Origin: 2-12-FULL-35-15 sp036386835 | GTDB lineage: Bacteria; Bacteroidota; Bacteroidia; 2-12-FULL-35-15 | NCBI GenBank assembly: GCA_036386835.1 | Contig: DASVUX010000011.1 | Coordinates: 186,001-250,000 of the forward strand | Direction: 5' to 3' | Length of the DNA stretch: 64,000 nucleotides | Shown here: positions 8,946 to 15,900 of the stretch, piece by piece | Layout: each line of letters opens with the position of its first letter | How positions within the stretch are numbered: position 1 is the stretch's first letter | The notes under the pieces: generated by a model | Seen by the model: only the letters and a program-made list of their open reading frames with translations | Told to the model about the DNA's origin: nothing | Databases searched by the model: none | Position numbers and translations under genes: made by a program

Positions 8946-9484
8946 TATAATGTATTCTTATAATCAAGATCGGTATAACTTCGTTGTTTTCCTGCTGCGC
9001 GGTACTCTTCAATAAGGTTGTCCACTTTTTCAAGGGTCAGGTTTTCGTGGTAAGATGCCCCGCATTGCATCATTGGCGCTGAACCGCAGCTTCCAAGGCA
9101 CTCAACTGTTTTCAGCGTAAACATTCCGTCAGCAGTAGTTTCGCCTTCCCTGATGTTCAAACGCTTCTCAATATGTTTTACAACATCTTCAGCACCACGC
9201 ACCCAGCAGGATGATGTACGGCAAATTTCAAGCATGCATTTTCCAACAGGCTTCAGATTGAACATCGAATAGAAAGATGCTACTTCATATACTTCAATTG
9301 GTTTGATGTTTAAGATAGAAGCAACGTAATCCATTGACTCCGGGCTTAACCAGCCGCCAAATTCAGCCTGGGCAATATGAAGGATGGGGATCAGGGCCGA
9401 TTTGGATTTATCAGACGGGTAACGTCCTATGATCTTATTCACCGTTGCTAATGTTTCTTCGTTGAATTTAATTTCCTGTGACAT
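8945..9484 (-). CDS. nuoE: NADH-quinone oxidoreductase subunit E, [2Fe-2S] thioredoxin-like
   Basis: Thioredoxin-fold subunit holding cluster N1a, partner of NuoF. The four ligands Cys88, Cys93, Cys129 and Cys133 are present in the classic spacing (CRTSSC and CLGSCG). The 179 residues match the family length. It sits between nuoD and nuoF, with a 53-bp spacer to nuoD. Confidence 0.97.
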   Translation of the reverse strand: MSQEIKFNEETLATVNKIIGRYPSDKSKSALIPILHIAQAEFGGWLSPESMDYVASILNIKPIEVYEVASFYSMFNLKPVGKCMLEICRTSSCWVRGAEDVVKHIEKRLNIREGETTADGMFTLKTVECLGSCGSAPMMQCGASYHENLTLEKVDNLIEEYRAAGKQRSYTDLDYKNTL

Positions 9485-9537
9485 CTGTATTCTGTGTTTC
9501 AGGTTGACTTGATTGCCAACACTAAATTGTCTTTTAT

Positions 9538-10749
9538 TTATGCGTCTAACTCACCGGCAATTACATTCATGCTGCTCATTGTAAGAATGGCATCTGAAAG
9601 ATAAGCGCCCTTGATCATATCGGTATAAGCCTGGTAATAAATAAAACATGGCCTGCGGATGTGCATCCTGTAGGGAGTTCTTCCACCATCGCTGATGAGA
9701 TAAAAACCAAGCTCTCCGTTTCCTCCTTCAACACAATGGTATACTTCACCAACAGGGACATCTGCTTCACCCATCACAATTTTAAAGTGATAGATCAGTG
9801 CTTCCATGTTGTTGTATACTTCCTGTTTCGGGGGAAGGAAAAACTCAGGAACATCTGCATGAAAAATTCCTTCCGGTTCTTTTTTCACTTTTTCAATCGC
9901 CTGTTTGATAATGCTTAAGCTTTGCCACATTTCTTCTTCACGCACCATAAAGCGATCATATGTATCACCTTGTGTTCCGACAGGAACTGTAAATTCAAAT
10001 TCTTCATACGAACAATACGGGTTCATTACCCGGACATCATAATCGACACCTGCAGCACGCAGGTTAGGCCCGGTGAAACCATAACCTAAAGCTTTTTCAG
10101 CAGTGATAGGACCGCAATTTATCGTACGATCCATAAAGATCCTGTTGCGCATCAACAGGTTCTCAAACTCTTTTAATTTACCCGGGAATTCATTTAAGAA
10201 CTTATCTAGAAATGCCCATGCTTTAGGTGAAAAATCTCTTTCCAGTCCACCGATACGCCCAATATTGGTAGTTAAGCGGGCTCCGCATAATTCTTCGAAT
10301 ATGTCGTAAATGCTTTCTCTTTGCTGGAAAATGTAAAGGAAACCGGTCATTGCACCGGTATCCACACCTATAACGCTGTTACAGATTATATGATCTGCGA
10401 TACGTGCAAGTTCCATAATAATAACACGGAGATACTGAACACGCTTAGGAATTTCGATCTTCAGTAATTTCTCAACGGTCATGTGCCAGCCCATATTATT
10501 GATCGGTGATGAACAATAATTCAGACGATCCGTCAATACGGTGATCTGGTAATATGGCCTGCGTTCTGCTATTTTCTCAAAAGCACGGTGGATATAACCA
10601 ACGGTGGATTCCCCCTCGATAATAATCTCACCATCCATTTTCAGGACATTCTGGAAGATCCCGTGAGTGGCAGGATGTGTAGGACCAAGATTCAGAGTTG
10701 TGTACTCGTTCTCTATCAGTTCCTGGTTAGTATTTTTTTCTTTAGCCAT
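9538..10749 (-). CDS. nuoD: NADH-quinone oxidoreductase subunit D (49 kDa type)
   Basis: Peripheral-arm subunit that forms the quinone site with NuoB and descends from the NiFe-hydrogenase large subunit. The N-terminal motif LNLGPTHPATHG and the NRIFMDRTINCGPI and RPCFIYYQAY segments are conserved. At 403 residues it is a stand-alone NuoD, not a NuoCD fusion. The C-terminus ends in SSMNVIAGELDA in place of the DRGGVDR-like end of some relatives. Confidence 0.97.
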   Translation of the reverse strand: MAKEKNTNQELIENEYTTLNLGPTHPATHGIFQNVLKMDGEIIIEGESTVGYIHRAFEKIAERRPYYQITVLTDRLNYCSSPINNMGWHMTVEKLLKIEIPKRVQYLRVIIMELARIADHIICNSVIGVDTGAMTGFLYIFQQRESIYDIFEELCGARLTTNIGRIGGLERDFSPKAWAFLDKFLNEFPGKLKEFENLLMRNRIFMDRTINCGPITAEKALGYGFTGPNLRAAGVDYDVRVMNPYCSYEEFEFTVPVGTQGDTYDRFMVREEEMWQSLSIIKQAIEKVKKEPEGIFHADVPEFFLPPKQEVYNNMEALIYHFKIVMGEADVPVGEVYHCVEGGNGELGFYLISDGGRTPYRMHIRRPCFIYYQAYTDMIKGAYLSDAILTMSSMNVIAGELDA

Positions 10750-10753
10750 TGTA

Positions 10754-10781
10754 TTAAGTCAAAGTGTTTAAGTCAAAATAG
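10754..10781. repeat. 7/14-bp-period repeat in nuoC-nuoD spacer
   Basis: The heptamer ttaagtc occurs twice in register, separated by aaagtgt and followed by aaaatag. The unit sequence differs from the TTGGCAG type, but the period is the same. Confidence 0.45.
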
Positions 10782-10819
10782 AAAGAGTTTCCTTGTTTTG
10801 ACTTTTCTCTCTTATTCCC

Positions 10820-11338
10820 TTATCGTCCGAACATTTTATCATCCTTATCCTCGCGTGTCCCATCTTCAAGAGGATATTCCTTCCGCATAGGGTGATACGT
10901 CATTTCATCCATATTTAATATTCGCTTGAGATTAGGATGCCCTTTAAATATGATTCCGTAGAAGTCGTATTCCTGGCGTTCCATCCAGTTGGCTGTAGGA
11001 AATAAGGTTGTTATTGTGGGAAGATTGGGATCGTTAACCGGGAAGAATGTTTTTAAACGGATACGGTGGTTTTTCGGAAGATTATGCAGCTGGTACATTA
11101 CTCCAAGCTCCTGGCCTTTATTGTCAGGAAAATGAAGGCCGCACATCGTGGTAAGAAATGTGTATCCCAGTTCTTCGTCTTCCTTTAAAAATTTGAGCAC
11201 ATCATAAATTGCGTCCCTCCTGATAATGAAGACCGGGAAATCGTAATGCTGTTCGGCCGCAACAACAGCATCCCCGAATTTTGCTGTTAATCTGTCACCA
11301 ACTGCTGCCAATAATGTGTTTTCCATATTGTTATTCAA
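10820..11338 (-). CDS. nuoC: NADH-quinone oxidoreductase subunit C (30 kDa type)
   Basis: Peripheral subunit that supports NuoD and NuoB near the quinone site. The signature ERQEYDFYGIIFKGHPNLKR and the end segment RKEYPLEDG are intact. The 172-residue length is usual for a separate NuoC. The start overlaps the end of nuoB by 8 bp, which suggests coupled translation. Confidence 0.96.
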   Translation of the reverse strand: MNNNMENTLLAAVGDRLTAKFGDAVVAAEQHYDFPVFIIRRDAIYDVLKFLKEDEELGYTFLTTMCGLHFPDNKGQELGVMYQLHNLPKNHRIRLKTFFPVNDPNLPTITTLFPTANWMERQEYDFYGIIFKGHPNLKRILNMDEMTYHPMRKEYPLEDGTREDKDDKMFGR

Positions 11339-11891
11339 TATTGTATTTTGCTAACAATGCTTTGTATTCCGGAGTATCCCGCCTTCTGATCGACTCGGAT
11401 TCCACCAGTTTCTGGATCTGTAGAATCCCGTCAAGTACCTGTTCAGGGCGTGGAGGGCAGCCGGGGATATACACATCCACAGGTATGATCCTGTCGATCC
11501 CCTGCAATACGCTGTATGTATCAAAAACACCTCCACTGGAAGCACATGCACCCATTGAAAGTACCCATTTAGGTTCAGCCATCTGCTCATACACCTGGCG
11601 CAAAACAGGACCCATCTTTTTGGAAATTGTTCCCATCACCATCAGCAAATCAGCCTGGCGCGGAGAAAAGCTTAAGCGCTCAGCGCCAAAACGACCAAGA
11701 TCATAAGTTGAAGCCATGGTTGCCATAAATTCAATCCCGCAGCAAGAAGTAGCAAAGGGTAATGGCCACAGGGAATTAGCCCGTGCCATCCCTACCACTT
11801 TATCTATCCGTGTAGCGAAGAACCCCGGCCCTTCAATGCCCGGAGGGGCATCCGCATCGAGGTTTACATTAGATTTTTCTTCTTTACTCAT
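11331..11891 (-). CDS. nuoB: NADH-quinone oxidoreductase subunit B, cluster N2
   Basis: Carries the terminal cluster N2 that reduces quinone. Ligands are the tandem Cys50-Cys51 in ATSCCGIEFM, Cys116 in SMGACASSGG and Cys145 in YIPGCPPRPE, all at the family spacing. The 186-residue protein has a short acidic N-terminal extension. Its upstream neighbour is not nuoA, as in the usual order, but a small secreted protein 32 bp away. Confidence 0.97.
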   Translation of the reverse strand: MSKEEKSNVNLDADAPPGIEGPGFFATRIDKVVGMARANSLWPLPFATSCCGIEFMATMASTYDLGRFGAERLSFSPRQADLLMVMGTISKKMGPVLRQVYEQMAEPKWVLSMGACASSGGVFDTYSVLQGIDRIIPVDVYIPGCPPRPEQVLDGILQIQKLVESESIRRRDTPEYKALLAKYNIE

Positions 11892-11923
11892 TTTTATCCT
11901 TTCCCGCCATATGCGGTTATTTT

Positions 11924-12322
11924 TTAATTTAACGTTATTACCATTCCGGGAACCTTCCGTGCTTCTTTTCCGCTCTGAACCACCTGTACGGCCTCTATCA
12001 GCACTTTATTTCCCATCTTTTTCTTTTTATGCAGTTCCTGGATCGACTCCAGTGCCTGTTTACTGAATGCATTTCCTTTTGAAGGATATTCTATTTGTAT
12101 TGTATCTTTTTTCTCGGCTTTCTGTATTGTAAGAATAAAAGAATTAATACTTACTCCTTTTTCATCCGCTATCAACTCCTTTTTGCAGGACATAAATTCA
12201 TCCCATGTCATGAAGCAATTGCCTGTTTTTCCGCACATTGAATACAATGGTTTTTCTTTTTGCGCACTGCCTGTAAAGGCAAATAACAAAAACAGGCAGA
12301 TCAGCTGAAGCTTTACTCCCAC
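11924..12322 (-). CDS. small secreted protein with GldM C-terminal-domain-like fold, inside the nuo operon
   Basis: The 132-residue protein starts with a Sec signal peptide (MGVKLQLICLFLLFAFTGSA) and has three cysteines in the first part of the mature chain. The rest reads SFILTIQKA, then a GNAFSKQALESI helix, a KKKKMGNKVLIEAVQV strand and an end KARKVPGMVITL-like pattern. This closely resembles the last periplasmic domain of the gliding/T9SS motor protein GldM/PorM. The match is by eye only. The gene overlaps the 3' end of nuoA by 10 bp and precedes nuoB by 32 bp, so it is co-transcribed with complex I. No complex I subunit of this type is known to me. Function unknown. Confidence 0.75.
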   Translation of the reverse strand: MGVKLQLICLFLLFAFTGSAQKEKPLYSMCGKTGNCFMTWDEFMSCKKELIADEKGVSINSFILTIQKAEKKDTIQIEYPSKGNAFSKQALESIQELHKKKKMGNKVLIEAVQVVQSGKEARKVPGMVITLN

Positions 12323-12684
12323 TTTAACGCCCCTTTTTTGATGATGTAATAAAATCCGACCAGCAGAAAGCCAACAAAAGTCAGCATTTCAATAAAACCA
12401 GTAAAGCCCAGGCTTTTGAAATTCACTGCCCAGGGATACATGAAAATAACCTCCACATCAAACAATACAAAAAGGATCGCCACCAGGAAATATTTAATAG
12501 AAAAGGGTATCCTGGCATTTCCCTGAACTTCGATACCGCACTCAAACGTATCTTCTTTGATCTTTGATTTTCTTTTCGGGCCTAAGGCATGGGTTGCAAA
12601 CATAGTAGTTACAACAAATCCAAGCGCAACAATAAACATTAATGCAATAGGTAAAAAATCAATTGGAGTACTTGATGCCACCAT
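12313..12684 (-). CDS. nuoA: NADH-quinone oxidoreductase subunit A
   Basis: First gene of the operon and a small membrane subunit of complex I near the quinone chamber. The 123 residues carry three helices. The conserved loop KRKSKIKEDTFECGIEVQGN contains the redox-sensitive Cys, and the helix AILFVLFDVEVIFMYPWA holds the conserved Asp and Glu. The start MVASSTPIDFLPIALMF fits the family. Its 3' end overlaps the GldM-like gene by 10 bp. Confidence 0.97.
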   Translation of the reverse strand: MVASSTPIDFLPIALMFIVALGFVVTTMFATHALGPKRKSKIKEDTFECGIEVQGNARIPFSIKYFLVAILFVLFDVEVIFMYPWAVNFKSLGFTGFIEMLTFVGFLLVGFYYIIKKGALKWE

Positions 12685-12753
12685 AAATGTCCTGTTTTAG
12701 TTTAGAAGGTTCAATTTTAGGTATTTCTTTTGAAATATCCTTAATTTTCACTA

Positions 12754-12782
12754 CAAATTTACGATTTTTCCTGCGAAATGAA
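12754..12782 (-). promoter_or_regulatory. putative nuo operon promoter
   Basis: On the minus strand a perfect Bacteroidota -7 element TAAATTTG lies at 12754-12761. It is preceded 18 bp upstream by TTC, close to the TTG of the -33 element. It is about 70 bp upstream of the nuoA start, so it fits as the promoter of the whole operon. Confidence 0.5.
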
Positions 12783-12859
12783 GCGCCTGAAAAGCTTATT
12801 TAGACTAATTACAAGCTGGCATTGTTCAACTTCAAAAATTCGCGTTTAAATGCTTTACC

Positions 12860-12893
12860 AAAAAAAATCGCCCGGTGATTTTCCACCGGGCGA
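12860..12893 (-). terminator. intrinsic terminator of the giant gene ending at 12916
   Basis: A perfect 10-bp stem pairs 12868-12877 with 12884-12893 (tcgcccggtg/caccgggcga), with a 6-nt loop. On the minus strand it is followed directly by an eight-T tract (12860-12867). Confidence 0.9.
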
Positions 12894-12915
12894 CCTTATT
12901 TTCAACTGATTTACT

Positions 12916-15900
12916 TTAATAAACAACGATCTTTTTCACGGTTTCTTTTTTGCTGTTTGTCAGGCTGATGGTATAAATACCCTGGCCGTATTCAACAACA
13001 CTCATTTTCTTATTATAGCTACCCGAGAAGTCTTTCAGGTCGTCCTTAAAAATGAGCTGACCTAATGCATTGACGATCTCAACAGTATAATTTCCCCTTT
13101 CGGCAGAATAGAACGAAATATTAAAGTTTCCGTCATTCGGGTTAGGGTAGATCAGTAATCCGTAAGGATTGGACATTTCAACAATTCCAACACTTGTTAT
13201 TACAACCGGGGCGGAGCCTGCAGATGCGCAGCCTCCTGTTGTAACTACAACTGTATACGTACCATTAGCAAGAACGGTATAGGTTTGGCCTGTAGCGCCT
13301 GCAATAGGATTACCATCTAAGTACCATTGATTTCCTGAAGCAGAGCTTGATGTAAGATCAAGTCCAAGCTGAGAAATTGTTGGTGTTGATGGAGTAGAAC
13401 CGGTATTGCCAACGTTAGCAGAAGTTGTAAATGTACAGCCATTTGCATCTGTCACCACTACAGGATATGTTCCTGCTGTGAAACCCGTATAACTGGTGGT
13501 CGGAGTTGATCCGCTGCCATTTACTGAATAAGTGTAAGGCGCAGTTCCTCCTGTTGTGGCACCGATCATTATCGATCCGTCAGAAGCTCCGCAATTCGAA
13601 TTCGTGCTGGTAACAACTGTTGCTGTCGGACCCGGTATATTTGTAACTGTTGCAGTTGTACTGAATGTACAAGAGTTCGCATCTGTGACAACCACCGTAT
13701 AAGTTCCTGCTGCTAGACCATTGTATGTAACGGTAGTTGTTGAAGCACCACCATTCACAGAGTACATATAAGCTGCTGTCCCTCCGGTTGTGTTTCCGAT
13801 GTTAATCGCACCATTCGCGTTACCGCAAGTCGCATTCACAGTACTTACAGCCTGAGCTGTCGGGCCAGGGGTATTTGTAATTGTTGCCGATGTGGTGAAC
13901 ATACATCCTGCAGCGTCCTTTACAATAACAGGGTACGAACCCGCTGCTAATCCCGTATAAGTTACGGTTGTTGTGAACCCGCTGCCGTTCACAGAGTATG
14001 TATATGGACTTGTTCCGCCTGTAGCGGCTCCAATATTGATACTTCCGTTTGAAGCTCCGCACGTAGCATTAGTCGTGCTGGTCGATAATGCAGTCGGACC
14101 GGATGAATTAGAAACAGTTGCCGTTGTGCTGAACTGGCAACCGTTGGCATCCTGTACCACCACAGGATATGAACCTGCAGCTAAAGCCGTATAAGATGTA
14201 GTTGTTGTAAAAGCACTTCCGTTAACTGAAAAAGCATACGGCCCTGTTCCGCCGGTGGTCGCACCTAATGTTATTGTTCCGGTGGACGCACCACACGCGG
14301 TAGGCGTTGTTGTAGCTGCCTGAGCAGTTGGACCATTAACAACAGTTACAGCTGCTGTTCCTGCTATACTTGTACAACCGTTGGTAGTTACAGTCACGCT
14401 GTAAGTTCCTGCCATGGCTGCTGTTGCAGAAGGACGGGTTGGATTCTGAACCGTTGATGTAAAGGCTGCAGGCCCTGTCCATGCATATGTTGCACCAGCT
14501 ACTGTTGGTGTGGATAAAGTAATTGTAGAACCCACACAAACCGGGGTTGATGCTGTAACAGCAGGAGTTGCAGGAACTGCATTGATCACGACTGTTGAAG
14601 TTCCCGCAGCACTTGTACAACCTCCCACTGTTACAGTCACACTGTAAGTTCCCGCCATTGCTGCTGTTGCAGAAGGACGTGTCGGGTTCTGAACTGCTGA
14701 CGTAAATGAGGCCGGGCCTGTCCATGCATACGTTGCACCAGCCACCGTTGGTGTATTCAATGAAATTGTTTGACCTGCGCAATCAGGAGAGCTGGTTGTA
14801 ACAGTTGGGGTTGCAGGAACTGCATTCACCACAACTGTAGCTGTGCCCGCTGCACTTGTACATCCGTTGGTTGTTACAGTCAAACTGTAAGTTCCTGCCA
14901 TGGCTGCTGTTGCAGAAGGACGGGTTGGATTCTGAACTGCTGACGTAAATGAGGCCGGGCCCGTCCATGCATATGTTGCACCAGCTACTGTTGGTGTAGA
15001 TAAAGCAATTGTAGAACCCACACAAACCGGGGTTGATGCTGTAACAGCAGGAGTTGCAGGGACTGCATTGATCACGACTGTTGAAGTTCCCGCAGCACTT
15101 GTACAACCTCCCACCGTTACAGTTACACTGTAGGTTCCCGCCATTGCTGCTGTTGCAGAAGGTCGTGTAGGGTTCTGAACTGCTGACGTAAATGAGGCCG
15201 GGCCTGTCCATGCATACGTTGCACCAGCCACCGTTGGTGTATTCAATGAAATTGTTTGCCCTGCGCAATCAGGAGAGCTGGTTGTAATTGTTGGCGTTGC
15301 AGGAATATTGTTTACAACTACCGCAACTGTACCGGCTAAGCTGGTACAGCCATTTGTTGTTACAGTAACGCTGTACGTTCCTGCCATTGCTGCTGTTGCA
15401 GAAGGACGGGTAGGATTCTGGACAGCTGAAGTAAAGGATGCAGGACCAGTCCATGCATATGTTGCACCCGCAACTGCAGGCGTTGACAAGGTAATTGTGG
15501 AGCCCACGCAAACCGGTGAATTAGATGTTGGAGCCGGAGTTGCCGGTAGTGCATTTACAACAACCGAAGCCGTTCCGGCAGCACTTGTACATCCGTTAAC
15601 TGTAACAGTAACACTGTATGTGCCTGCCATTGCAGTTGTAGCAGAAGGACGGGTCGGGTTCTGAACCGCGGACGTAAATGAGGCCGGTCCTGTCCATGCA
15701 TAAGTTGCACCAGTAACTGTTGGTGTATTCAGTGATATCGTTTGACCTGCACAATCAGGAGAGCTGGTTGTAACAGCCGGAGTGGATGGAATTGCATTCA
15801 CCGTCATTGTAATCGCGTTCGATGTAGCCGGGCTGCCGGTTACACCTGCAAGGTTTGAGGTCATTATTACTGTAACAACCTGCCCATTTGTTAAACCTGT

